From Desulfobacterales bacterium (GTDB taxonomy: Bacteria; Desulfobacterota; Desulfobacteria; Desulfobacterales; UBA5852), in the NCBI GenBank assembly GCA_016735415.1, contig JAERRP010000111.1, positions 1 through 10,114 of the forward strand: DNA of 10,114 nt. Direction: 5' to 3'. Under the pieces are notes generated by a model. It was not told the origin of the DNA and ran no database searches. It saw only the letters and a program-made list of their open reading frames with translations. The translations under genes and the position numbers were made by a program. Positions 1 to 7,113 of this stretch are shown here, one piece after another. How positions within the stretch are numbered: the stretch's first letter is position 1; every line of letters starts with the position of its first letter.

Positions 1-599
1 AATACCGCAATCCGGTTATGATTCTGGGGGACGGACTCATTGGCCAGATGATGGAACCGGTAGAATTCCCGGACAGTCTCCGCTCCGAACCCTCCAACAA
101 GGACGACTGGGCGACCAGCGGGATGGACACGCACCAAGGCCAAACGCGCAACCTGGTAAAATCGCTCTTTCTGGACCCGGTGGCCCTTAATGCGCACAAC
201 CTGCTGCTCAAAGAAAAATACGAGCGGATGCAGCGGGAGGAGGTCCGTTACGAAGCCTATAACACCGAGGTCGACTACCAGGCCCTGATCGTCAGCTACG
301 GCACCATGAGCCGGGTTTGCCGCACGGCCATCGACAACCTGAAAGCAACCGGTATCGAAGTTGCCATGATCCGGCCCCAGACCCTTTTCCCCTTTCCCCT
401 CGAGGCCATCCGCAAAGCGTCCGAACGGTCGACCTGTCGCTTTGCGATCAGCATCGAGATGAGCATGGGGCAGATGGTGGAAGATGTTGAACGCAGCGTG
501 CAGGAGCGCTGTCCGGTGGCGTGGTACGGCAAATGCGGCGGCGAAATACCGACCCCCGAGGAAGTCATGGAAGCCGTCCAGGAGCGACTGACGCGCTGA
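1..599 (+). CDS. vorB: 2-oxoacid:ferredoxin oxidoreductase, alpha subunit (VorB/KorA type), C-terminal part
   Basis: This is the C-terminal part of the alpha subunit of a 2-oxoacid:ferredoxin oxidoreductase, the enzyme class that oxidatively decarboxylates a 2-oxoacid with CoA to acyl-CoA, CO2 and reduced ferredoxin in anaerobes. The reading frame is already open at the window edge (first full codon at position 3), so about 199 residues are visible and the N-terminal half lies upstream. The visible start contains the family stretch NPVMILGDGLIGQMMEPVEF. It is followed by a C-terminal Rossmann-like domain (YGTMSRVCRTAIDNL) and the ending CGGEIPTPEEV. The beta and gamma subunits follow directly. 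A small ferredoxin-like delta subunit, usual in this class, is not in the window and could lie upstream. Substrate (branched-chain 2-oxoacid versus 2-oxoglutarate) cannot be decided from this fragment, so the symbol is provisional. Confidence 0.85.
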   Translation, partial: YRNPVMILGDGLIGQMMEPVEFPDSLRSEPSNKDDWATSGMDTHQGQTRNLVKSLFLDPVALNAHNLLLKEKYERMQREEVRYEAYNTEVDYQALIVSYGTMSRVCRTAIDNLKATGIEVAMIRPQTLFPFPLEAIRKASERSTCRFAISIEMSMGQMVEDVERSVQERCPVAWYGKCGGEIPTPEEVMEAVQERLTR

Positions 600-654
600 C
601 CGACCCACGGGACGGGGCGGTTTATGGATCATACCGATTTGAGGAGTGTAAGTC

Positions 655-1410
655 ATGGGAAAGACTTTTTCGAGGCCGGAAGCTCTCACCGATCAGCATA
701 CCCATTATTGTCCGGGATGCACCCACGGCGTCATTCACCGGCTGATTGCCGAAGTGATCGATGAAATGGGCATTCGCGGTCGCACGGTGGGAATCGCCCC
801 GGTGGGTTGTGCCGTACTGGCCTACAATTATTTCGACTGCGATTTCCAGGAAGCGGCCCACGGTCGGGCGCCGGCCATGGCCACCGGCATCAAGCGGGTG
901 CGGCCTGACCTGATGGTATTTACCTACCAGGGTGACGGCGACCTGGCCAGCATCGGTATGGGTGAAATCGTGCATGCCGCCAACCGCGGTGAAAAATTCA
1001 CCGTCATTTTTGTCAACAATGCGGTTTACGGTATGACCGGGGGGCAGATGGCGCCGACCACCATGCCGGATCAGCGTACCACCACGTCTCCCTTCGGACG
1101 CGATGTCACCGAGGTGGGTATGCCCATCAAAGTGGCCGAACTGCTGGCCGCGCTCCAGACACCGGCCTACATCACCCGGCAGACGGTCACCAAACCCAAA
1201 TATATCAACCGGGCCAAGAAGGCGATTGCCCGGGCCTTTGCTTATCAGGCCGAAAACCGCTGTTTCAGTTTCGTCGAGGTGGTCAGCAACTGTCCGACCA
1301 ACTGGGGAATGACGCCGCTCGATTCAATTGCCTGGGTGGAAGACCAGCTGTTGCCCTATTATTCCCTGGGTGACAAAAAAACACCCGAGTCAGGTGAGGA
1401 GGAGTCCTAA
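655..1410 (+). CDS. 2-oxoacid:ferredoxin oxidoreductase, beta subunit (TPP-binding)
   Basis: This is the 251-residue beta subunit, which holds the thiamine pyrophosphate cofactor of the 2-oxoacid:ferredoxin oxidoreductase. The N-terminal CPGC motif (residues 19-22) is typical of KorB/VorA-like beta subunits. HGR at 69-71 and the TPP/Mg signature, from GDGD at 93-96 to NN at 121-122 followed by YGMTGGQ, are all intact. The length is normal for a stand-alone beta subunit. The ATG at 655 has a GAGGAG ribosome-binding site at 641-646, eight bases upstream. The gene starts 55 bases after the alpha subunit and its stop codon directly abuts the gamma-subunit start, indicating one operon with translational coupling. 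A family name is secure. The exact substrate (2-oxoglutarate, 2-oxoisovalerate or a related acid) is inference at best. Confidence 0.93.
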   Translation: MGKTFSRPEALTDQHTHYCPGCTHGVIHRLIAEVIDEMGIRGRTVGIAPVGCAVLAYNYFDCDFQEAAHGRAPAMATGIKRVRPDLMVFTYQGDGDLASIGMGEIVHAANRGEKFTVIFVNNAVYGMTGGQMAPTTMPDQRTTTSPFGRDVTEVGMPIKVAELLAALQTPAYITRQTVTKPKYINRAKKAIARAFAYQAENRCFSFVEVVSNCPTNWGMTPLDSIAWVEDQLLPYYSLGDKKTPESGEEES

Positions 1411-1950
1411 ATGCAGAGTGAAGTCATGTTCGCCGGATTCGGTGGTCAGGGGATTTTGTTGAGCGCTAAAATACTGGCCCACGCGGCCATGGAAGCCGGC
1501 CGCGAAGTGATCTGGATACCCTCATACGGGCCTGAAATGCGGGGCGGGACGGCTTACTGCATGGTGATTATGAGCGACCAGCCGATCGGTTCGCCGATCG
1601 TGAAGAACCCGCAGCATCTGGTGGCCATGAACCGCCCCTCCCTTGAGAAATTCGCTCCGGCCGTCAAACCGGGGGGAGTGGTGCTGATCAACAGCACGCT
1701 CATATCGATCCGCTCGGAGCGTGACGATGTGGATGAGCTGGCCATTCCAGTCAATGATCTGGCCCTGGCGGCCGGCAGTGTGCGTTCAGCTAATGTTGTT
1801 GCCCTGGCCGCCTTTGTGGCCCGCAGCAAGGTGATTCCCATTGATGACCTGCAACAGGCGGTGGAAAAGGAATTCGCCCGCAAGGCCAAATTGATTCCGC
1901 TCAATCTCGATGCCTTCAACCGTGGCGTTCAGGCGGCCAGGGCCGGTTAG
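1411..1950 (+). CDS. 2-oxoacid:ferredoxin oxidoreductase, gamma subunit
   Basis: This is the 179-residue gamma subunit of the same oxidoreductase (Pfam POR family). In related enzymes this domain helps shape the CoA side of the active site and assembles with alpha and beta. The glycine-rich motif GFGGQG lies at residues 9-14 and the family signature SYGPEMRGGT at 38-47. The length matches the usual 175-190 residues. The ATG at 1411 follows immediately after the beta-subunit TAA, and the ribosome-binding site GAGGAGGAG (1396-1404) lies inside the end of the beta gene, so translation of the two is very likely coupled. This gene closes the operon. The next gene, hisC, is separated by 116 bases and is functionally unrelated. 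Confidence 0.92.
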   Translation: MQSEVMFAGFGGQGILLSAKILAHAAMEAGREVIWIPSYGPEMRGGTAYCMVIMSDQPIGSPIVKNPQHLVAMNRPSLEKFAPAVKPGGVVLINSTLISIRSERDDVDELAIPVNDLALAAGSVRSANVVALAAFVARSKVIPIDDLQQAVEKEFARKAKLIPLNLDAFNRGVQAARAG

Positions 1951-1980
1951 GTCATCAGACCGGATCGGAAATGACGATTT

Positions 1981-1986
1981 TATAAT
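1981..1986 (+). promoter_or_regulatory. Possible sigma-70 -10 element upstream of hisC
   Basis: A perfect TATAAT hexamer sits in the gap between the gamma-subunit gene and hisC, 81 bases before the hisC ATG. The gap is locally AT-rich here in otherwise GC-rich DNA. I see no convincing TTGACA-like -35 box at 16-18 bases upstream and no TG extension, so this is a candidate only. It would let hisC-cmk be transcribed independently of the oxidoreductase operon. Confidence 0.3.
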
Positions 1987-2066
1987 TCCCGTGCTTTCCA
2001 CCCATGCGCGCAGGCCGAATGAGGGGTCACTGTGATCATGGTGGCGCGTAGCGCCGGAAAGCCGCT

Positions 2067-3173
2067 ATGCTTATGAAGAAATCCATACGTTTACCCCGCC
2101 ATATCCTTGAGATCGATCCCTACGTGCCCGGCAAGCCCATCGAGGAACTTGAAAGGGAGCTGGGGATCCGCGCTTCCATAAAACTGGCGTCCAACGAGAA
2201 TCCCCTGGGGCCTTCGCCCCGGGCTACTGCGGCGGTGCGCGAGGCCGTCGATCATCTGCACCGCTATCCGGACGGGGCCGGGCACGAATTCATCGGGGCC
2301 CTGGCGACCCACCTGGATTGCCCGCCGCAAAACCTTGTGATGGGAAACGGTTCCGACGATATCATCGCTCTTTTAACGCACGTCCTGCTGGCACCGGGCG
2401 ACCGGGCCGTCATGCCGCGTCCGTCCTTTTTAATGTACGAGATTGCCGTGCGCACGGTCGGCGCCGAACCGGTTTTCGTGCCCCTCGATTCGCTGGCCAT
2501 CGATCTCGACGGTATTCTCCGGGCGGTCGATGCGAAGACCCGGATGGTATTCCTGTGCAACCCCAACAACCCCACCGGTGCCATCATCCGGCAGCAGGCT
2601 TTCGAGCGGTTCCTGGCCGTCCTGCCGCCCGGGGTCGTGGTGGTGGTGGACGAGGCCTATATCGAGTTCGTTCGTGATCCGGATTGCCTGCAGAGTATTC
2701 CTTATGTTGATTCCGATCACCCGGTGGTGACCCTGCGGACGTTTTCCAAACTTTATGGCCTGGCCGGCCTGCGGGTGGGCTACGGGATCATGCCGGCCGC
2801 CCTGGCCGAGGGGTTGAACCGCATCCGCCAGCCCTTCAACGTGAATCTGCTGGCCCAGATCGGGGCCCGTGCGGCCCTCGCGGATCGCGACTTTGTTGAA
2901 AGGACATTGAAGCTGGTGCATTCCGGCCTCGATTATCTGTATACGGAGCTCGACCGGCTGGAATTGACCTATTATCCGACCCAGTCCAATTTTTTTCTGA
3001 TCGACATGGCCCGGGACGCCCAGGCGGTTTTTGAGGCCCTGCTCAGGCAGGGCGTTATCGTGCGATCCATGCGGGGCTACGGTTTTCCGCACTTCATTCG
3101 TGTCAATGTGGGGACCCCGGAGGAAAATCGCCGATTCATCAGCGCTCTCCGCACGGTGTCGGGCCGCCCTTGA
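2067..3173 (+). CDS. hisC: Histidinol-phosphate aminotransferase
   Basis: HisC is a PLP-dependent fold-type I aminotransferase. It converts imidazole-acetol phosphate and glutamate to histidinol phosphate and 2-oxoglutarate in histidine biosynthesis. The 368 residues match the family length. Visible motifs in order: SNENPLGPSP (42-51), YPDG (67-70), GNGSDDI (93-99), CNPNNPTG (164-171), DEAYIEF (195-201) and TFSKLYGLAGLRVGYG, where K228 is the expected Schiff-base lysine. The frame is closed by a TAG at 2049, so the start must be ATG 2067 or ATG 2073. I use 2067, with the weak ribosome-binding site GGAAAG at 2056-2061 close by; 2073 gives that site 11 bases of spacing and is equally possible. 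HisC-like enzymes can also accept other 2-oxo or amino acids. No other his genes are present in the window. Confidence 0.93.
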   Translation: MLMKKSIRLPRHILEIDPYVPGKPIEELERELGIRASIKLASNENPLGPSPRATAAVREAVDHLHRYPDGAGHEFIGALATHLDCPPQNLVMGNGSDDIIALLTHVLLAPGDRAVMPRPSFLMYEIAVRTVGAEPVFVPLDSLAIDLDGILRAVDAKTRMVFLCNPNNPTGAIIRQQAFERFLAVLPPGVVVVVDEAYIEFVRDPDCLQSIPYVDSDHPVVTLRTFSKLYGLAGLRVGYGIMPAALAEGLNRIRQPFNVNLLAQIGARAALADRDFVERTLKLVHSGLDYLYTELDRLELTYYPTQSNFFLIDMARDAQAVFEALLRQGVIVRSMRGYGFPHFIRVNVGTPEENRRFISALRTVSGRP

Positions 3174-3293
3174 GCGAAACGTCAAGGCCCATTTGAAAGC
3201 GGTTAGGATCAACCCGACGACCCCGCGCTTTAACACGGGCCGTTCCGTCCGAGCCAGTCCATCCAGGGAGGCTACCGCCACACGACAAGCCAG

Positions 3294-3971
3294 TTGGTTA
3301 TCACCATCGACGGACCGGCCGGTGCCGGCAAGACCACCGTCAGTCGTATGCTGGCGGATCGGCTGCAATATCGCTATATCGACACTGGTGCGTTATACCG
3401 CGGGGTTGCCCTGGCGGCTCAGCGGGCCGGGGTGGCCCCGGACGACGACGGGCGTCTGGAGGCCTTGTGCCGCGATCTGGATCTGCATTTCGTCCGCAGT
3501 CCATCGGGGGGCAGCCGTCTGCACTGCGGCAGCGAGGATATCGAGGACCGGATTCGCACGTCGGAGATCTCGATGCAGGCTTCGGCGGTATCGTCCCGCC
3601 CGGTGGTGCGTCGCTACCTGCTCGATGTGCAGCGCAGCCTGGGACGGGCGCGGGCGGCTGTCTTTGAGGGGCGGGACACGGGAACGGTGGTGTTTCCCGA
3701 TGCCGACCTCAAGTTTTTTCTGGATGCCCCCCTGGCGGTGCGTTCCCGCCGACGCCATAAGGAAATCGAGGCGCGCTCGGCGCAATCCCTGGTCGAAGTC
3801 GAAAGCGACATGCGCCAACGGGACCACAACGACCAGGCCCGGGCGATTGCCCCTCTCAAAGCGGCCGAGGATGCAACTCATATCGATTCCGAGGGGTTGT
3901 CCCCGGAGGCGGTCGTGGAGCGTATGCTGGCGGTCATTCAGTCCCATGCGACACCGTCCGAAAAAAAATAA
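3294..3971 (+). CDS. cmk: Cytidylate kinase (CMP/dCMP kinase)
   Basis: This cytoplasmic NMP kinase phosphorylates CMP and dCMP with ATP in pyrimidine nucleotide salvage and recycling. Its 225 residues are the normal size. The Walker A loop DGPAGAGKTT spans residues 6-15, followed by the CMP-kinase signature DTGALYRG (30-37), then GRDTGTVVFPDA and the LID-region motif RDHNDQARAIAPLKAAEDA. The start is inferred as TTG at 3294. It gives the expected N-terminus (VITIDGPAG), and no ATG or GTG exists in frame between it and the stop at 3231. The only clear purine-rich site, AGGGAGG at 3265-3271, lies 22 bases upstream, which is too far for efficient initiation. The gene lies between hisC and rpsA, a common cmk-rpsA pairing in bacteria. 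Identity is secure; the start codon is less so. Confidence 0.92.
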   Translation: MVITIDGPAGAGKTTVSRMLADRLQYRYIDTGALYRGVALAAQRAGVAPDDDGRLEALCRDLDLHFVRSPSGGSRLHCGSEDIEDRIRTSEISMQASAVSSRPVVRRYLLDVQRSLGRARAAVFEGRDTGTVVFPDADLKFFLDAPLAVRSRRRHKEIEARSAQSLVEVESDMRQRDHNDQARAIAPLKAAEDATHIDSEGLSPEAVVERMLAVIQSHATPSEKK

Positions 3972-4077
3972 ATGTTTTTTCCGTTGTGTTATGACAGTGA
4001 TTCTGATAACGAACTGTGTTTATGCCAACCAGTATTGGTTGATGCAAAAAAACGGCTAAGGGGGACAACACCAGTCA

Positions 4078-5889
4078 ATGGAAAATTTATTGGAAAACAA
4101 CTCAAACGAAAACATCGAACCCACCGGCACAACTGAGACCGTGGACACCAGTCCGCAGGATTCAGAGGAAAGTGAAACCATGGAAGACCTCATGAGCATG
4201 TATGAGGAAAGCTTCAAGCGGTTTGCCGAGGGCGAAGTTGTCAAAGGACACATCATTTCAGTGGACAAGGATCATGTTCTGGTGGATATCGGCTACAAGT
4301 CCGAGGGCCAGATCCGCATCCACGAATTCAGGGATGAGAACGGCGAGATCAAGGCCGAAATCGGCGATGAAATCGAAGTGATGGTGGAATGGTGGGACGA
4401 CGAAGAGGAACGGGTTGTCCTCTCGAAGGAAAAAGCCGCCAGTGTCAAGGTTTGGGAGGAAATCAAACGGGTTTACGATGCCGATGAAACCATCGAGGGC
4501 GTCATCCAGTCGAGGGTCAAGGGCGGCTTTTCGGTGGATATCGGTGTTCAGGCTTTTTTGCCCGGATCCCAGGCCGATCTGCGACCGATCCGCAACCTGG
4601 ACGATCTGGTGGGCAAGTCCTTTGATTTCAAGATTCTGAAATACAACCGCAAGCGCAGCAACATCGTGCTCTCCCGACGCGTCATTCTGGAAGCCGAACG
4701 GGAAGCCAAGCGCACCGCCACCCTGGCGTCGATCCACGAAGGCAAAGTGGTTGACGGCACGGTTAAGAATATCACCGAGTACGGTGTTTTTGTCGACCTG
4801 GGCGGCGTGGACGGCCTGTTGCACATTACCGATATTTCCTGGGGGCGGGTCAAGCATCCCTCGGAGTTGTTTGCCATCGGTGACGAAATCACCGTCAAGA
4901 TCCTCAACCTCGACTTGGAGAAAGAGCGGGTTTCGCTCGGCTCGAAGCAGCTGACCGAGGACCCCTGGACCCACGCGGCCGAGAATTATCCCGTGGGCAC
5001 CCACGTGGTCGGTCGGGTCGTCAGCCTCACCGACTACGGTGCTTTTGTCGAACTGGAAGAAGGTATCGAGGGTCTCATCCACGTATCGGAAATGTCCTGG
5101 ACCCGCAAGGTCCGCCATCCGTCCAAAGTCGTTTCCATCGCTGAAGAAGTCCAGGCCGTGGTGCTCGATATCAAGCCTGACAGCCGGCGCATATCCCTGG
5201 GCATGAAGCAGGTCAAGCCCAATCCCTGGGACGTCATCGCCGAGAAATATCCCGTGGGCACAACCATCGAGGGTAAGATCAAAAACATTACCGATTTCGG
5301 CCTGTTCATCGGCATCGACGAAGGCATCGACGGCCTGGTGCATATCTCCGATATCTCCTGGACCAAGCGTATCAAGCACCCTTCCGAGATTTACAAAAAA
5401 GGAGATGTGGTTCAGGCGATTGTACTCGATATCGAAAAGGGCAACGAACGCTTCTCGCTGGGTATCAAACATCTGGCGGACGATCCCTGGAAGACCGTGG
5501 CCGATCGGTATGATGTCGGCAAGGAAATCACCGGTACGATTACCAATCTGACCGATTTCGGTGTTTTTGTCGAACTTGAAGAAGGGATCGAGGGGCTGAT
5601 TCACGTATCCGAGATCAGCAAGGAAAAAATCAAGACGCCGGTCGGGATGTACAACGTCGGCGATGTGATCACCACCAAGGTGATGAATATCAACAGTGAT
5701 GAACGCCGAATCGGCCTGTCCATCAAGCGCCTGGAGATGGAAGACGAACAGTCGCTGCTGAGTGAATACGTGAGCAGCATGAAGCCGGCCACCTCCACGT
5801 TCGGTGAAATTCTAAGAGAAAACCTCCAGGAGAAACTGAACGAAGTCGAGCAGCAAGAGCCGCCGCCGGACAAACCTAAAGACGAATAA
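4078..5889 (+). CDS. rpsA: 30S ribosomal protein S1
   Basis: S1 is the large RNA-binding protein of the 30S subunit that captures mRNA and unfolds its leader at initiation. The 603-residue product contains six S1 (OB-fold) domains at roughly 52-117, 137-201, 222-289, 307-377, 394-464 and 481-551. The first two are divergent. The last four are near copies carrying motifs such as ITDFGLFIGIDEGIDGLVHISDISW and its variants. An acidic, low-complexity N-terminal extension of about 50 residues precedes domain 1, longer than in the 557-residue E. coli protein. The C-terminus is a charged tail rich in E, Q, P and K. A TAA at 4057 closes the frame upstream, so ATG 4078 is the only start. The ribosome-binding site AAGGGGG (4058-4064) is 13 bases away. 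The 106-base AT-rich gap after cmk may contain its own promoter, but I could not define one. Confidence 0.96.
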   Translation: MENLLENNSNENIEPTGTTETVDTSPQDSEESETMEDLMSMYEESFKRFAEGEVVKGHIISVDKDHVLVDIGYKSEGQIRIHEFRDENGEIKAEIGDEIEVMVEWWDDEEERVVLSKEKAASVKVWEEIKRVYDADETIEGVIQSRVKGGFSVDIGVQAFLPGSQADLRPIRNLDDLVGKSFDFKILKYNRKRSNIVLSRRVILEAEREAKRTATLASIHEGKVVDGTVKNITEYGVFVDLGGVDGLLHITDISWGRVKHPSELFAIGDEITVKILNLDLEKERVSLGSKQLTEDPWTHAAENYPVGTHVVGRVVSLTDYGAFVELEEGIEGLIHVSEMSWTRKVRHPSKVVSIAEEVQAVVLDIKPDSRRISLGMKQVKPNPWDVIAEKYPVGTTIEGKIKNITDFGLFIGIDEGIDGLVHISDISWTKRIKHPSEIYKKGDVVQAIVLDIEKGNERFSLGIKHLADDPWKTVADRYDVGKEITGTITNLTDFGVFVELEEGIEGLIHVSEISKEKIKTPVGMYNVGDVITTKVMNINSDERRIGLSIKRLEMEDEQSLLSEYVSSMKPATSTFGEILRENLQEKLNEVEQQEPPPDKPKDE

Positions 5890-5901
5890 GGCATCCTCCA
5901 C

Positions 5902-5931
5902 GAGGGATTCGGGGCCTGCCCGAATCCCCTC
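5902..5931 (+). terminator. Hairpin after rpsA, probable transcription end or 3' stabiliser
   Basis: Twelve bases after the rpsA stop codon, the arm GAGGGATTCGGG pairs with CCCGAATCCCCTC. This gives a 12-bp stem with a single bulged C and a five-base loop. It is the strongest hairpin noted in the window. No U-run follows; instead a short CTACC/GGTA-like second hairpin (5932-5943) comes next. It may therefore be a rho-dependent or non-canonical terminator, or an mRNA-stabilising 3' structure, rather than a textbook intrinsic terminator. Confidence 0.5.
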
Positions 5932-6084
5932 TACCGTGCGGTATGTTTACCCGCCGCCGGCGTGCGCCATCTCAGACCATGGCAAGGCCTGTCGATCCGG
6001 CCCCGAAAAGCACCTCATGTCAGCGCTTGAGGCCATTTGCAGAAGGGCGCTATCTTTCCGTCAACCCTTGAGTTCCCTATAGCC

Positions 6085-6999
6085 ATGTTTTCCCGCAGAC
6101 ATCCATTACTGTTTTCCTTTTTGATCTTTTCCGGCCTGGCCGCATTCACCCTGATTGTGCTGAGCCTGATTATTGCCTTTGGCCCCGGGGTTTCGGAATA
6201 CAAAATACTGGGGGGCAAGGCGGGCGGCGAAAAGGTAGGAATCGTTGAGGTTAAAGGCATTATTGTCGACTCCGGGGATACTATTCGCCAGCTCCGGCAT
6301 TTCCGTGAGGATGACAGCGTCAAGGCCATTGTTTTGCGGGTCGACTCACCCGGCGGGGTCGTGGGGCCTTCCCAGGAAATATATCGTGAGGTGGCCAAAA
6401 CCAAAAAGGTCAAGAAGGTGATCGCCTCCATGGGGGCGGTGGCAGCCTCAGGGGGCTATTACGTCGTGGCCTCGGCCGACGGTATTGTCGCCAATCCGGG
6501 CACCATCACCGGCAGTATCGGGGTCATCATGGAGTATACCAATTTTCGGGAGCTTTTTAAAAAAATCGGTCTCTCGGCCGTGGTCATCAAAAGCGGCAAA
6601 TTCAAGGACACCGGCTCACCGGTCCGGGATATCACGCCGGAAGAAGAGCGCTACCTGAAGCAATTTGTGGACCGGCTCCACCAGCAGTTTGTGGACGCCA
6701 TCGCCGAAGGGCGGCAGATGGAACCGGAGGCCGTCCGGAAACTGGCCGACGGCCGCATATACACCGGTGCGGATGCCAAGGCGCTGGGGCTCGTGGACCG
6801 GATCGGCAATCTTGAAGATGCGATTGAATGGGCCGGCCGGCTGGCGGGAATCGAGGGTGATGTCACGGCCGTTTATATCCCCGCAAAGAAGATGTCCCTG
6901 CTGCGCCTCATCACCGAATCGGCGATGCAGAGCCTCTGGGGACAGGCGGTTTATCCTGAATGGACCGCCGGTTATCTTTACGCCCCTTCCCACCACTGA
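6085..6999 (+). CDS. sppA: Signal peptide peptidase SppA (36K type), membrane-anchored serine protease
   Basis: SppA degrades signal peptides left in the membrane after secretion, using a Ser-Lys dyad (family S49). With ATG 6085 the product has 304 residues, the size of the short single-domain type found in Bacillus and many other bacteria. It begins with a basic MFSRRHP segment, then one hydrophobic anchor (about residues 7-32). Next come the S49 core motif RVDSPGG and GAVAASGGYY, whose serine S122 is the likely nucleophile. SGKFKDTGSP follows, with K174 as the likely general base. The 52-residue Ser-Lys spacing equals that of Bacillus SppA (S147/K199). An in-frame TTG at 6037 would add 16 residues before the anchor. 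I prefer 6085 because the signal anchor then starts at once, although neither start has a good ribosome-binding site. A hairpin terminator follows the gene. Confidence 0.9.
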   Translation: MFSRRHPLLFSFLIFSGLAAFTLIVLSLIIAFGPGVSEYKILGGKAGGEKVGIVEVKGIIVDSGDTIRQLRHFREDDSVKAIVLRVDSPGGVVGPSQEIYREVAKTKKVKKVIASMGAVAASGGYYVVASADGIVANPGTITGSIGVIMEYTNFRELFKKIGLSAVVIKSGKFKDTGSPVRDITPEEERYLKQFVDRLHQQFVDAIAEGRQMEPEAVRKLADGRIYTGADAKALGLVDRIGNLEDAIEWAGRLAGIEGDVTAVYIPAKKMSLLRLITESAMQSLWGQAVYPEWTAGYLYAPSHH

Positions 7000-7065
7000 A
7001 CCTTTTCGGATCCGGTCATCAGTCAACAAGGCCAGAAACCTCAACCCTGCCGACACACCTTCCTG

Positions 7066-7095
7066 CCTCCCCGGGTCCCGGAGGGAGCGCTTTTT
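7066..7095 (+). terminator. Probable intrinsic terminator of sppA
   Basis: A GC-rich imperfect hairpin (CCTCC at 7066-7070 pairing with GGAGG at 7080-7084, with further GG/CC pairing inside) is followed within a few bases by TTTTTC at 7091-7096. It lies in the convergent gap between sppA and the minus-strand Sua5-family gene. The U-run is only on the sppA side, so it should stop sppA transcription. It would serve the opposing gene less well. Confidence 0.5.
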
Positions 7096-7113
7096 CTTCT
7101 GATCCAAGCCCAT

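Noticed and set aside
1943..1963. Small hairpin CCGGT/ACCGG across the gamma-subunit stop codon
   Set aside because: The stem is only 5-6 bp and the nearest T-rich stretch is well downstream, so it is not a credible intrinsic terminator.
2430..3368. Open frame of 312 codons on the minus strand opposite hisC
   Set aside because: It overlaps well-conserved hisC motifs and shows no protein family features.
3961..3983. A8 and T6 runs around the cmk stop codon that could form a hairpin
   Set aside because: Pairing would be only A-T and offset. There is no GC stem, so neither a terminator nor a binding site can be supported.
3031..4059. Open frame of 342 codons on the plus strand overlapping the end of hisC and all of cmk
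   Set aside because: It is out of frame with two clearly identified enzymes. Its product is Arg/Ser/Cys/Trp-rich without a domain, typical of a frame-shifted GC-rich shadow.
4258..5604. Long open frame (448 codons) on the minus strand opposite rpsA
   Set aside because: It is a codon-bias shadow of the S1 repeats. Its product is a repetitive low-complexity string that mirrors the S1 domains and has no recognisable domain. The plus strand is unambiguously rpsA.
4748..5730. Tandem repeat-like periodicity of about 260 bases
   Set aside because: It is explained by the last four homologous S1 domains of rpsA, a normal feature of the gene rather than a DNA repeat element.
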